Shown here one piece after another: positions 8,485-17,871 of a stretch of 64,000 nt of DNA (its first letter is position 1; the number at the start of each line of letters is the position of its first letter). The notes below the pieces were generated by a model. That model worked only from the letters and a program-made list of their open reading frames with translations. It did no database searches and had not been told where the DNA came from. Origin of the DNA: an uncultured Alphaproteobacteria bacterium. GTDB taxonomy: Bacteria; Pseudomonadota; Alphaproteobacteria; Rhodobacterales; Rhodobacteraceae. A program made the translations under genes and the position numbers. The DNA lies in the NCBI GenBank assembly GCA_902537215.1, contig CACBAM010000002.1:62001-126000 (forward strand), read 5' to 3'.

Positions 8485-8910
8485 ATGCTAGCAAGCCGAG
8501 AAATAAATGAAATTAAGAAAAATCTTAAACAAGGTCAATACAGCGAAGCTGAACAAAGAGCAAAAAATACTATAAAAACTTTTCCAGATGCTTTTATTAG
8601 TTGGGAAATGTTAGGCCTCGTTTATTTAACAACCAAGAAATTTAGAGATGCAGAAAGGATATTCAAGAAGGCTTTACAATTAGCACCAAAAGCACCTAGC
8701 GTTTGGTATAATTTAGCTCAGGCCTTGTATTCTTCAGGTAATTTAAATTCTGCGATAGACGGATATAATAAGTGTATCGAATTAAAACCAGACTTCTTAA
8801 ATGCTTTTTTATTATTTGTTGGCTCAAGATTATTTTTTTTTAAATTCTTACTAAGTTTGCAGAAATTATTGAGCTCTAGATTATTATTACAAAGTAAGAG
8901 GGCATATTGA
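8485..8910 (+). CDS. Tetratricopeptide-repeat protein, probably truncated
   Basis: 141 residues. Two TPR units are clear at about residues 36-69 and 70-103, with the usual W/L/G/Y/A spacing and P at each end. After residue 108 the sequence changes abruptly to Phe/Leu-rich, low-complexity sequence encoded by T-rich runs, as expected if a frameshift in a T tract has cut off further repeats. TPR proteins in glycan loci are often scaffold parts or N-terminal domains of transferases; here only the repeats are seen. Confidence 0.55.
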   Translation: MLASREINEIKKNLKQGQYSEAEQRAKNTIKTFPDAFISWEMLGLVYLTTKKFRDAERIFKKALQLAPKAPSVWYNLAQALYSSGNLNSAIDGYNKCIELKPDFLNAFLLFVGSRLFFFKFLLSLQKLLSSRLLLQSKRAY

Positions 8911-9069
8911 AGTATTGAGTCCATCTTTAAATAGTATCGTGAAAATTATGTTTTTTAAAAAAATTATAATTAGCCCGCACTAATACAAACATATAATACT
9001 AAATAGAAGTTGTATTAATTGTCTTAACTTAATACCCTTAAGTATGAATTTTGAACTTGGAGTTTTTTA

Positions 9070-9128
9070 ATGAGTTTTAATACAAAACCATACGCAAATA
9101 AAAAAAAATAACTATAAATAACAAGATA
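9070..9128 (+). other. Displaced N-terminal segment of the haloalkane dehalogenase-like gene
   Basis: An ATG at 9070 reads [13 protein letters not shown] and then hits a stop right after a run of nine A residues (9100-9108). With one more A the frame continues ITINNKI into the downstream gene, matching the LinB N-terminus residue for residue in spacing. The gene therefore originally began here; a single-base deletion, a sequencing error or slippage at the A9 tract separates the parts. Confidence 0.75.
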
Positions 9129-9968
9129 ATGTCTTACATCGATGAAGGAGAAGGTGATGCAATCATCTTTCAGCATGGAAATCCCACATCCTCCTATCTT
9201 TGGAGAAATGTTATGCCTCATCTTGAGGGGCAGGGACGCTTAATTGCTTGTGACTTAATTGGTATGGGTGACTCAGAAAAACTTACAAATTCAGGTCCTG
9301 ATAGTTATAACTACTTCGAACATCGAGATTTTCTTTTTGCGCTATTGGAAGAATTAAATATAGGTAAACAGGTTGTCTTTGTAATCCATGATTGGGGATC
9401 AGCACTAGGATTTGATTGGTCTTTTCAAAACCAAGATAGGATCCAAGGCATAGCTTATATGGAGGGAATAGTGAGGCCTGTTACTTGGGATGAATGGCCA
9501 GAAAATGCTACAAAGGTCTTTCAAGGTTTTCGCTCCGAAGCCGGTGATAGCATGGTGCTTGATAAAAACATTTTTGTTGAAAGGGTTTTACCTTCGTCAA
9601 TCATGCGTGAGTTGTCAAAGGATGAGATGGATGAGTACCGTCGACCATTTTTAAACCCTGGGGAGGATAGAAGGCCGACCTTGAGTTGGCCAAGACAAAT
9701 ACCTATACAGGGAGAGCCTAAGAATGTTGTCGAAGTTGTTGAAAACTATAGTAAATGGCTATCGTCAAGCGATCTACCAAAGCTCTTTATAAATGCAGAC
9801 CCTGGTTCAATACTAACAGGTAAGCAAAGAGAATTCTGTCGCTCTTGGCCAAATCAGGAAGAAGTAACAGTGAAGGGAACATATTTCATGCAAGAAGATT
9901 CGCCTGATGAAATTGGTAAGGCGGTATCTAGATTTGTTTCAAAGTTAAGAAGCACAAAAACTTTCTAG
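9129..9968 (+). CDS. LinB-like haloalkane dehalogenase homologue, catalytic His replaced by Tyr
   Basis: An alpha/beta hydrolase of 279 residues from this start, or 299 if the N-terminal segment at 9070 is joined. It is strikingly similar to LinB (subfamily HLD-II). In joined numbering, which coincides with LinB, the halide-binding Asn38 (HGNPTSS), nucleophile Asp108 ([11 protein letters not shown]), Trp109 and acid Glu132 (YMEGI) are present. The base expected at His272 in the [11 protein letters not shown] neighbourhood is Tyr (codon TAT, one base from CAT). Loss of this His in the related enzyme DhaA stops hydrolysis of the alkyl-enzyme ester. It is either a decaying gene or a protein that binds covalently without turnover. 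Confidence 0.8.
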   Translation: MSYIDEGEGDAIIFQHGNPTSSYLWRNVMPHLEGQGRLIACDLIGMGDSEKLTNSGPDSYNYFEHRDFLFALLEELNIGKQVVFVIHDWGSALGFDWSFQNQDRIQGIAYMEGIVRPVTWDEWPENATKVFQGFRSEAGDSMVLDKNIFVERVLPSSIMRELSKDEMDEYRRPFLNPGEDRRPTLSWPRQIPIQGEPKNVVEVVENYSKWLSSSDLPKLFINADPGSILTGKQREFCRSWPNQEEVTVKGTYFMQEDSPDEIGKAVSRFVSKLRSTKTF

Positions 9969-10182
9969 AGTATAGTTAGAGAAAATTTCTAAAAAATTTT
10001 TTATAAACGAACTAATTGACTTTTTATGGGGTCCGAAAAAAAAGGATAAAAAATTTCGAATATGTAAAAAAATACTTCTAAATTGTCAAAAACGAAACTA
10101 AACTCCCGGCAGTTTGAAATAAAATTGGGAAAGTAGCTCTTTAAATTGTATCTCTTTTGGTACTGCTACCCTACAAATAGCT

Positions 10183-11013
10183 ATGAAAGAAATAATAAAG
10201 AAAACCGAGCTAAAAGATGTGTTTGAATTTTGGAACTCAGAAAGCTGTGGGGAGCGGTATGCAATTGGAGATAATAACAAGGACAAATTTATTTCGGAGT
10301 CAAACGAACGATACAGACTGGAACCTTATATAAAATCATTTGCAAATTTCGAAAATTTTAAAGGTCTCGATGTGCTAGAAATTGGGGTTGGTTTTGGTTC
10401 TGACCATAGTCAAATTGCAATGAACAAGCCAAAATCTTTAAGTGGAATAGACCTAACTGACAGAGCGATAGAGAATACAAAGATACGATTTGAAACTTTA
10501 GACTTAGAAAGCTCTTTGCGAGTGGACAATGCAGAAAATCTGTCCTTTAAATCAGGATCTTTTGACGCTATTTATTGTTGGGGTGTATTACATCATTCTC
10601 CCAACACTAAGAAGTGCTTCGAAGAAGTACACAGAGTGCTAAGGGTAAATGGCTTTGCTAAGATAATGATTTATCATAGAAATGCTCCAACCGGGTGGAT
10701 GCTCTGGGTATTGTATGCGCTTTTCAAAGGACGCCCTTTTCGGAGCTTAAATGAAATATATGCAACTTGGTTAGAGTCGCCAGGTACAAAGGCTTACAGT
10801 GTTAATGAGGGAAAAGATTTAACCAAACTTTTTAGAAAAAGTGACATAAGTGTTCAGCTGTGTTTCTCTGATCTTTTGGAGGGTGAGGTAGGTGCTCGTC
10901 ATAAAGGATTTTTATTAACGGTAGCAAAAGCATTATACCCCAGATCATTGATAAAGATGTTAGCTAAAATTTTTCCTATTGGATTATATTTAATGATAAC
11001 AGTTCATAAATAA
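10183..11013 (+). CDS. SAM-dependent class I methyltransferase
   Basis: 276 residues. Motif I is EIGVGFGSDH (66-75), the acidic end of strand 2 is Asp90, DNAENL follows at 115-120 and FDAIYCWGVLHHSP at about 127-140. All are typical of the Methyltransf_11 type. The C-terminal part has hydrophobic segments, as in methyltransferases acting on lipid-linked or sugar substrates. It lies 5' of asparagine synthetase in the glycan island; the acceptor is unknown. Confidence 0.8.
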   Translation: MKEIIKKTELKDVFEFWNSESCGERYAIGDNNKDKFISESNERYRLEPYIKSFANFENFKGLDVLEIGVGFGSDHSQIAMNKPKSLSGIDLTDRAIENTKIRFETLDLESSLRVDNAENLSFKSGSFDAIYCWGVLHHSPNTKKCFEEVHRVLRVNGFAKIMIYHRNAPTGWMLWVLYALFKGRPFRSLNEIYATWLESPGTKAYSVNEGKDLTKLFRKSDISVQLCFSDLLEGEVGARHKGFLLTVAKALYPRSLIKMLAKIFPIGLYLMITVHK

Positions 11014-11176
11014 GGACATGTTACTGCGAGCAAAAAAGTTAAGTGTAACTCTTTAATGCCATAACAATTCATAAAGATTAAAATATTGAATATTTTTATG
11101 GTAAGATAGTATTATGTGTTTCGGATAAATACGGTTTTACTTTTGAATATTAAGTTTTGTAACCAATGGTGTAAAT

Positions 11177-13117
11177 TTGTGTGGCATAGCTGGTTTATTT
11201 AGCAGTAGCGATAATAACAATAATATAAATATTAATTGGATCAAACATCGAGGACCCGATGATTCTGGCGTGTGGCGATCTATCGATCAAAAAGTTCAAT
11301 TATCACATTCCCGCTTATCCATTTTGGATCTATCATTTGCCGGACATCAACCGATGATAACGAAAGATAAGCGTGTTGTAATGGTATTTAATGGAGAAGT
11401 TTACAATTTTATTGAATTAAGGTCAGAGCTCAAAACCAGAGGTGTTGCTTTTAAAAGTACATCAGACTCTGAAGTGTTTCTAAACCTCTTTGCATTAGAT
11501 GGAATTTCTTGTTTTCGTCGGCTTAAAGGTATATTTTCAGCTGCATTTTGGGAAAGAGATAAACAGATTTTAACTGTTGTTAGAGATCCAGTTGGCGTAA
11601 AGCCACTTTATTATTCAAATATTTCGGGGGTTTTTAATTTTGCTAGTGAAATTAAGGCTCTGATTAGATCTGGATCAATAGAACCAAAATTAAACCCCTC
11701 AGCGTTGTTAACGTATTTAGGTTTTCTCTGGTCACCTGGAAAAGATACTTTATTCAAAAACATTAAAAAAGTGTTGCCGGGACACTTTATTCAAGTGAAG
11801 GACGGAAATATTATTTCGGATCAACCATACAGATCACTAAATTTTAAGAAACCTTTAGTAAATAAGAGCTTAGAAGATACCGTAAGTTCAGTTCAAGGTG
11901 CGGTACAATCTGCAGTAGAAGCTCAGTTGGTATCTGATGCGCCTTTAGGGGCTTTCCTTTCTGGTGGATTAGACTCCTCTGCAGTTGTTTCATTTGCTCA
12001 AAAGTTGAGAAACGAGCCTGGTGCAAAGAATTCAAAAAACCTTCAGTGTTTTAGTATCGAAATTGAAAGTAAATCTCTTGCCTCAGAAGGGTTTGCAGAT
12101 GACTTACCCTACGCTAAAAGGGTTGCTAAACATTTGGGAGTAGATCTTAATATTGTCAGAGCTAAAGAAGACATCATGGATAGGTTACCAGAAATGCTCT
12201 ATTATATGGATGAGCCTTGTCCAGACCCAGCCGCACTGAACACTTTACTTATTACCGAATTAGCACGGAAGGAGGGTATTAAGGTGCTTTTGTCGGGTGC
12301 CGGTGGTGATGATATTTTTACTGGATATAGGCGTCATTATGCACTTATCCAGGAGAGATGGTGGTGTAATTGGCCTATATCCGTTCGTAAAGGTTTAGAA
12401 AAAATATCGCGGGCGCTACCTTCTTATGGACCTGTAATGAGACGACTAAATAAAGCATTCAGATATGCCTCTCATGATGATAATAAGCGTCTAGTGGGTT
12501 ATTTTCTTTGGACTGAACCGAGCACCGCTCTCAATCTTTTGCATCCTGACATTAGAAACAAGGTGGCGCATGAAAATATTTATCAACCGATGCTAGAGAG
12601 TCTTAGCCACTTAAAATCAGATGAGTCACAAATAAATCGAATGTTATATTTAGAATGCAAACACTTTTTAGCAGACCATAACTTAAATTATACAGATAAA
12701 ATGGGTATGGCATCAGGAGTAGAAATAAGAGTTCCACTTTTAGATTTAGATCTCATTGACCTGGTTAATTCTATTCCAATAAATATGAAACAAAATGGTC
12801 GCATTGGTAAATATATATTGAAAAAAGCTATGGAGCCTTATTTGCCTCACGATGTAATTTATAGACCAAAAACCGGTTTTGGAGTTCCTCTAAGGCACTG
12901 GTTATCAAACATACTGGAACCTTTAGTTGAAGATACATTATCTGAAAAAAGTATATCAAAACGTGGCATATTAAATTTCAATGCGGTTAATCTTTTGCGT
13001 CAACAGGACCGAGCTGGAAAAATAGATGCTTCATATACCATTTTTTCTCTTGTATGCTTAGAGTTATGGTGTCGACAATATTTTGATGGGTTTTACCCAA
13101 TTGATTCTGTTGTTTGA
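11177..13117 (+). CDS. asnB: Asparagine synthetase (glutamine-hydrolysing), TTG start
   Basis: 646 residues. The N-terminal glutaminase domain starts with Cys2 (MCGIAGLF), followed by RGPDDSG (25-31), GEVYN (73-77) and Asp97. The synthetase domain has the ATP-binding SGGLDSS loop (262-268). Because Cys2 is the essential nucleophile after Met removal, translation must begin at the TTG at 11177; no ATG, GTG or Shine-Dalgarno fits better. Members of this family inside surface-glycan loci often amidate sugar acids or other carboxylates instead of making free asparagine, and two nucleotide-sugar dehydrogenases that would make uronates are nearby. Confidence 0.9.
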   Translation: MCGIAGLFSSSDNNNNININWIKHRGPDDSGVWRSIDQKVQLSHSRLSILDLSFAGHQPMITKDKRVVMVFNGEVYNFIELRSELKTRGVAFKSTSDSEVFLNLFALDGISCFRRLKGIFSAAFWERDKQILTVVRDPVGVKPLYYSNISGVFNFASEIKALIRSGSIEPKLNPSALLTYLGFLWSPGKDTLFKNIKKVLPGHFIQVKDGNIISDQPYRSLNFKKPLVNKSLEDTVSSVQGAVQSAVEAQLVSDAPLGAFLSGGLDSSAVVSFAQKLRNEPGAKNSKNLQCFSIEIESKSLASEGFADDLPYAKRVAKHLGVDLNIVRAKEDIMDRLPEMLYYMDEPCPDPAALNTLLITELARKEGIKVLLSGAGGDDIFTGYRRHYALIQERWWCNWPISVRKGLEKISRALPSYGPVMRRLNKAFRYASHDDNKRLVGYFLWTEPSTALNLLHPDIRNKVAHENIYQPMLESLSHLKSDESQINRMLYLECKHFLADHNLNYTDKMGMASGVEIRVPLLDLDLIDLVNSIPINMKQNGRIGKYILKKAMEPYLPHDVIYRPKTGFGVPLRHWLSNILEPLVEDTLSEKSISKRGILNFNAVNLLRQQDRAGKIDASYTIFSLVCLELWCRQYFDGFYPIDSVV

Positions 13118-13339
13118 CAATGATAAATTCTTTGGGAATCTAATTTACGACAACAAGGATCATAGAAATAAATCCAAATCGCAGTTGAAACCAAAACTTG
13201 AGTTATTGATCTGGAGCTGTGTTCATTTTTGTAATTTTTCTAAACTGATGAGTCTAAAAGTTATAAAGATCAAATTAGTAGTTAAACTTTAATAGATATG
13301 CGACTATGGTTGTATCCCGAAAAGACTAATAAACAGAAT

Positions 13340-13996
13340 TTAGATCAAACTATCTGGTAGCTTTGGAAGATCTTTAAACGCTTTCTCCACAATTTTACTA
13401 GATGGGATAATTACCACCCAAACCGTAATAACTATAATCTTAATATATACCCATAGTGTGTTGTGCTCTAAAAACCAAAGTTCCAACTGGCTTTTATATG
13501 GTATGATGTTTTCTCTGTAAAATTCCATTGGTCTCGCGCTCTTAGCTAAATAGCTCTCTTCGTCTCGAAAAACAATTGACCCAATACCTGTGAGGCCGGG
13601 ACGAATAGTATCCAATTTTAAACGAACGGACTCTGGATAATATGCGTAAGTGTTTAATACCATAGGTCGAGGTCCAACCACACTCATTTCTCCGATTAAA
13701 ATATTCCATAACTGGGGTAATTCATTTATTTTGGTTTTCCTTAGAAACCTTCCAAAAGGCAGAACTCTTGGGTCATTTTGTACTGTTATTTCACCTGCTC
13801 CGATATTCGGACTATTTTTCAACATAGTTGCAAATTTAATCAAACCGAACGAATTTCCTTTTTTGCCCGCTCTCTTTTGGACATAAAAAATTTCTCCCTC
13901 TCCTGTTACCTTTAAAATAACAACTATGATTATTAATAAGGGTGAAAGTAATGCCAATGCGGAAAGACTGAATATAATATCTAAAAATCTACTCAT
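13340..13996 (-). CDS. Priming undecaprenyl-phosphate sugar-1-phosphate transferase
   Basis: A bacterial sugar transferase of 218 residues. It has an N-terminal membrane hairpin (about 7-30), the KRAGKKG segment (41-47) and the signature LRKTKINELPQLWN...MSVVGPRP (85-111). Enzymes of this WcaJ/RfbP/PglC group start glycan assembly by moving a sugar-1-phosphate onto undecaprenyl phosphate at the inner membrane. The C-terminus carries another hydrophobic segment. It overlaps the upstream epimerase by 8 nt and is the last gene of that leftward set. Confidence 0.88.
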   Translation of the reverse strand: MSRFLDIIFSLSALALLSPLLIIIVVILKVTGEGEIFYVQKRAGKKGNSFGLIKFATMLKNSPNIGAGEITVQNDPRVLPFGRFLRKTKINELPQLWNILIGEMSVVGPRPMVLNTYAYYPESVRLKLDTIRPGLTGIGSIVFRDEESYLAKSARPMEFYRENIIPYKSQLELWFLEHNTLWVYIKIIVITVWVVIIPSSKIVEKAFKDLPKLPDSLI

Positions 13997-15035
13997 TTTT
14001 AATCATATGATTTAAAACTGCCTCTGGGGATTCAAAACCGCCTGATGTTATAGATTTACCAGAGTTAAAGAATTCACGATACCAGTCCACTGTCAAACGA
14101 ACTGCTTTTTTCCAATCAATTGATGGTGAGTAACCGAAGTCTTGCCTTGCTTTGCTAATGTCTGGACATCGTCTCGAAACAGAACCTGGGTAGGTCACCC
14201 CACTTTTATATTCTCCCGTATAATTCATCAGCTCACCAATATATTTTGTAAGAGTTTTTATATTAATTTCTTCTTGATTACCAATATGGTAAATCTCGCC
14301 CGCGGCTTTGTCACTCTCCATACTTCCTACAGTTCCTTCCACCGCATCGTCAATGAAGCAAAATGCTCGTGTCTGATCATGGCCATAAATTAAAAAAGGA
14401 GAATTATTTCCCCTAGCGAAACGTTCAACAATATGCGGAATTGCATGACCAAATCCCATTTCAGGCCCAATTATGTTCTGATAACGCACGATTGTACATT
14501 CGTAATTATATGCTTTCGCAGAGTGAAAAAAAGCAGACTCGCCATGCATTTTCGTAATCGCATATGTCCAACGAGAGTGTTTTATATCTGTAATACACAA
14601 CGGAACATCTTCTGCGGTGGGTATTGCCATGTTATATAAATCGGAGGTGCCCGCATAATTTTCACTGGAAGAAGCAAATAACAATCGTTTTATGGGATTA
14701 CGAGCAAGCCAGTCTAAAGTATTCATAGTTAGCATGGTATTCACTTTAATAACATCTTTAGGGAACTTAAGTGTTCGATTTACACCTACAACTGCTGCTA
14801 ACATGTATACTTCATCAAATCTTTTGCCAAGTTTATTGAATGCACTCATTTGAGTAAAATCATCTAAAATGGGAGTAAAGCGTCGAGATTTTTTTTTATC
14901 GCCTGATATTTTGTTCCAATTTGATCCTGCTTTGATATCCACTCCAGTAACAAAGCAGTCACCTCGATCTACCAGATATTGGATAATGTTTCTGCCAATA
15001 AAACCACCAGCACCTATTACAAGAACTTCTTTCAT
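13989..15035 (-). CDS. NAD-dependent sugar epimerase/dehydratase
   Basis: An extended SDR of 348 residues with GAGGFIG (8-14), catalytic ASSSENY (121-127) and YAITK (Tyr158, Lys162). The C-terminal RRCPDIS...GYSPS segment and the GPEMGFGHAIPH segment are shared with the epimerase at 3061-4065, making them paralogues inside one island. It lies 14 nt downstream of a nucleotide-sugar dehydrogenase and upstream of a priming transferase, so it may supply the first sugar of a glycan repeat. Confidence 0.85.
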   Translation of the reverse strand: MKEVLVIGAGGFIGRNIIQYLVDRGDCFVTGVDIKAGSNWNKISGDKKKSRRFTPILDDFTQMSAFNKLGKRFDEVYMLAAVVGVNRTLKFPKDVIKVNTMLTMNTLDWLARNPIKRLLFASSSENYAGTSDLYNMAIPTAEDVPLCITDIKHSRWTYAITKMHGESAFFHSAKAYNYECTIVRYQNIIGPEMGFGHAIPHIVERFARGNNSPFLIYGHDQTRAFCFIDDAVEGTVGSMESDKAAGEIYHIGNQEEINIKTLTKYIGELMNYTGEYKSGVTYPGSVSRRCPDISKARQDFGYSPSIDWKKAVRLTVDWYREFFNSGKSITSGGFESPEAVLNHMIKNE

Positions 15036-15049
15036 AATTTACTCCAAAT

Positions 15050-16543
15050 TCATTTTAAGTCGCCTCTACCTAAAACTGATATGTAATGTTTTGTTTGTAA
15101 TTTAGATATTTGGCCTTGATCAAGTAAACCGATTGTGTCGTATATTTTACATGCGTCAATTTCCAGAAGTTTTTTTATTGTATGCTCTTCTCTATAGACA
15201 TTGTGCCCAGTTGAAATAATGACCAAGTCTGGATCTGAATTTAAGACTTTAGAAAGATCACTTTCAATTGAACAATTTTGTTCTTCCCAGAATGTAACAA
15301 AAGGATCATGTAATAAAATCTTAGCCCCAGTATTTTTCACCAAAACAAAAAGTAACTCTACAGGTGAAAAACGAGTATCTCCAACATCACCACGATAGGA
15401 AACACCCAAAAAAGTTATTCTTTTATTACCCAAATCACCAAATTCTTGTATGAGCCGATCAAAAGCAAACTTGGGCATTTGGTCGTTAACAGAAACACTA
15501 TTTATGCTCATATCTAAATCAGATGATGATTGAAAAAAGTTTCTACGCGACCAACTTGCTAATAATGGATCTTTGGTAAGACAATAACCACCTACACCAA
15601 TACCTGGATACATCAAATTAGCATGTGTTTTTCTAACTCGAATTGCATTGACAATACTGTAAAGATCAACGCTTGCTTCTTCTGCATAGCGTGACCATTC
15701 AACTGCAAAGGCAATATTCATCGCACGGTACGAATTCTCCAAAACCTTTGCGATTTCAGTAGCATTTGTGTGTTCAAGCCTAGTTAAGTCGCAAAGAGAA
15801 GTATCAATAATAGTTTTCAAAAACATTTCAACTGCATTTGCACTCTCTAAGGTGGTGCCGGAGTAAACCCTCGGATATTCACGTATAGAGTCAATATAAT
15901 TTGGCCCTGGCATGACCCGCTCGTATGAATGGCCCAAGCGATAATATTTTAAAGACAAACCCCTCTGACTTAGCTCATTCTCAATTATGGGTTTGACTAT
16001 TTTTTCGCAAGTACCTGGTGGTACTGTTGTTTCAACTAAAATCAGTACATCTTCTTTGCAGTGAAAAGCTATGGTTTGAATAGCTGATTTAAAACCATTC
16101 AGTTCTACATTAAAACTACCTAGTGCGCCGTTTTCTTTCAACGTCTTCTTAACATCCAGGTTTATATCAACAATGACAACATCGGCATGCTTGTATGCTT
16201 TTGGATCATATGTCGCAAGAAAATTACCAAGCTTTTTTGTTCGATTAAAAAATTCCTCTATCTTTGGATCATCAGCAACCAGAGGAAAAACCCCATCATT
16301 TATAGATTTTATTTTCCAATAAGATTCTTTTTCTGCAAGGTCAACACCAATTACTGCATATTCCTCCGTTAATGAATTTGCGCAGACAAGAGACATAACG
16401 GCTCCAACAAAACCAAGGCCCTGAACGACTACTACTTTTTTTCCTCGATTGTGATTTAAAAAATTATCAATATTCTGATCATCGTTCAGAACACTGGGTA
16501 TTTGACAAACCTCTTGAGTTATTGGGTTAATTGACACTTTCAT
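15050..16543 (-). CDS. Nucleotide-sugar dehydrogenase (UDP-glucose/GDP-mannose dehydrogenase family)
   Basis: 497 residues, longer than the usual 430-450 because of an N-terminal extension of about 35 residues before the GLGFVG Rossmann motif (42-47). The catalytic Cys321 is in GIGVGGYCLTKD, and the domain-swap helix with Lys266 and Asn270 is present. It probably oxidises a UDP- or GDP-sugar to the uronate. First gene of the leftward set 16543-13340. The long N-terminus and the pattern VMPGPNYIDS separate it from classical Ugd, so the substrate is open. Confidence 0.83.
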   Translation of the reverse strand: MKVSINPITQEVCQIPSVLNDDQNIDNFLNHNRGKKVVVVQGLGFVGAVMSLVCANSLTEEYAVIGVDLAEKESYWKIKSINDGVFPLVADDPKIEEFFNRTKKLGNFLATYDPKAYKHADVVIVDINLDVKKTLKENGALGSFNVELNGFKSAIQTIAFHCKEDVLILVETTVPPGTCEKIVKPIIENELSQRGLSLKYYRLGHSYERVMPGPNYIDSIREYPRVYSGTTLESANAVEMFLKTIIDTSLCDLTRLEHTNATEIAKVLENSYRAMNIAFAVEWSRYAEEASVDLYSIVNAIRVRKTHANLMYPGIGVGGYCLTKDPLLASWSRRNFFQSSSDLDMSINSVSVNDQMPKFAFDRLIQEFGDLGNKRITFLGVSYRGDVGDTRFSPVELLFVLVKNTGAKILLHDPFVTFWEEQNCSIESDLSKVLNSDPDLVIISTGHNVYREEHTIKKLLEIDACKIYDTIGLLDQGQISKLQTKHYISVLGRGDLK

Positions 16544-16696
16544 AAAAAATTTCCGTTTAGAGACGCTTGACGTTATAAACGATTAATAGTTTAACTGCAA
16601 ATTAAAGAGACTGTTAAATACTTTCACATCAGAACAATTCTGATTTTATTTTGTTTTTAAATAACCTTTTTTGATATGTTTTTAAATTCTTTTACG

Positions 16697-16792
16697 ATAG
16701 ATGCATTTATCACTGATGTTTCTGTAGGAGCTAAACGAGTAAAAAGTGGCAATATTAAAGGTCTTGCAACTAATTTTATCGAGTTATCGTAA
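16697..16792 (+). pseudogene. Possible TctC/Bug-type solute-binding protein remnant
   Basis: An in-frame stretch reads IDAFITDVSVGAKRVKSG then NIKGLATNF and stops. The spacing of a hydrophobic strand, V.SG.IK.LA resembles the mid-region of tripartite tricarboxylate transporter (TctC/Bug) binding proteins. It is only 31 codons, so the assignment is weak. Confidence 0.25.
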
Positions 16793-16921
16793 GCTCAGCT
16801 TGTTTCAAACGTCTTGATTACTCTACTAGAGACAAATATCTTCCAGCTTATCAGGAAAAGAGTTTATAATAGCAACGAAAAGACTTAACTTGATATACCT
16901 TAACAAATTGTCTCTTTACAC

Positions 16922-17083
16922 TCATGTCCCCTCAACGGATTCTTTTTTAAACTTGTTAAGTTTCATCAGCTCATCTTCAACAAACTCCATTCTTTCTTTC
17001 CCCCAAAACATCTCGTGACCTACGAATATGCTCGGAACTCCAAACACACCTCTTTTAATCCCACTATTCGTGCTTCTGTCATT
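16922..17083 (-). pseudogene. DsbA-family (2-hydroxychromene-2-carboxylate isomerase-like) C-terminal remnant
   Basis: Reverse-strand reading gives GIKRGVFGVPSIFVGHEMF, then WGKERMEFVEDEL and a stop, after an in-frame stop upstream. This is the conserved cis-Pro and C-terminal helix of the HCCA isomerase/DsbA-like family (compare GIFGAPSMLVEDELFFGKE in the intact gene at 40539). The remainder of the gene is missing. The rest of 16544-17146 shows nothing further except the short fragment at 16697. Confidence 0.65.
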
Positions 17084-17146
17084 TTATTCGATCCTTCCAT
17101 TCATATTAATCAATGCTTTAAAATTCTGTGCAAATAAGCATCAAGA

Positions 17147-17788
17147 TTACCAAGTAGAATGCTCTCTTTTTAATCTGTTTCTATTTTTTGATAACCACAG
17201 TCCAAGTAATATAGCCGGTCCCACTTTGATTTTTCCACTTTCGATCATCTTAAAAAATTGTTGATACTCAAAAATGTGACTCCTTATATCTTCGTTCTCA
17301 CTTGATAAGCCGGCAATGAGATTAGTGCTTTTGGGTAGTTTTACGATACCTACATATTGGTGAAAAAATTCAGTTGATATACCGGGAGAGGGGTAACTTC
17401 GAGCAACTAATTCCATTTTTTTTATATTTAAATGTGCTTCTTCTTGAGCCTCTCTTATACCCGCACTTTCAGGTGTCTCGCCTTGTCCTATTAAACCAGC
17501 AATTGGCTCTAAAACCCAAGGATTTTTGTCGCCTTTCACATAAGGACCTGTCCGAAATTGTTCAACTAATAATATTCGCTCGTTAACGGGGTCATAAGGC
17601 AAAACAATGACCGCATCGGATGAAATCAGGGCACTCCTAGTTACCACTGTGCTTCGCTCTTTATTAAACTTTTCATATGAAAGGTCATGTTCTTCAACAG
17701 AAAAAAAACCTGTATAAACAAGGCGCCTAGAATGTGAAGAAGTGTATTTACTACTTATTTCATTCAACTTGGTCTGATATTTTGACAT
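17147..17788 (-). CDS. Nudix hydrolase, ADP-ribose pyrophosphatase type (copy 2)
   Basis: 213 residues, closely similar to the protein at 1820-2464 throughout. The Nudix box (Gly98, Glu104, REAQEEAHL at 112-120) is intact, and the PSPGISTEFF segment after it is conserved. A strong Shine-Dalgarno (GGGAGAG) precedes the ATG. Both copies keep a complete active site, so both may be active while their neighbouring SDR genes decayed. Confidence 0.85.
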   Translation of the reverse strand: MSKYQTKLNEISSKYTSSHSRRLVYTGFFSVEEHDLSYEKFNKERSTVVTRSALISSDAVIVLPYDPVNERILLVEQFRTGPYVKGDKNPWVLEPIAGLIGQGETPESAGIREAQEEAHLNIKKMELVARSYPSPGISTEFFHQYVGIVKLPKSTNLIAGLSSENEDIRSHIFEYQQFFKMIESGKIKVGPAILLGLWLSKNRNRLKREHSTW

Positions 17789-17871
17789 TCTCTCCCTATT
17801 ACTTGTGATTGAAGCAAATTACATGTGCTAAAGATGTATCATAAGATAATAAATAATTAGAAGAATAAATT

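Noticed and set aside
13083-13292. 69-codon frame after asnB
   Set aside because: It overlaps the asnB 3' end and has Lys/Asn-rich random-like composition without a start signal.
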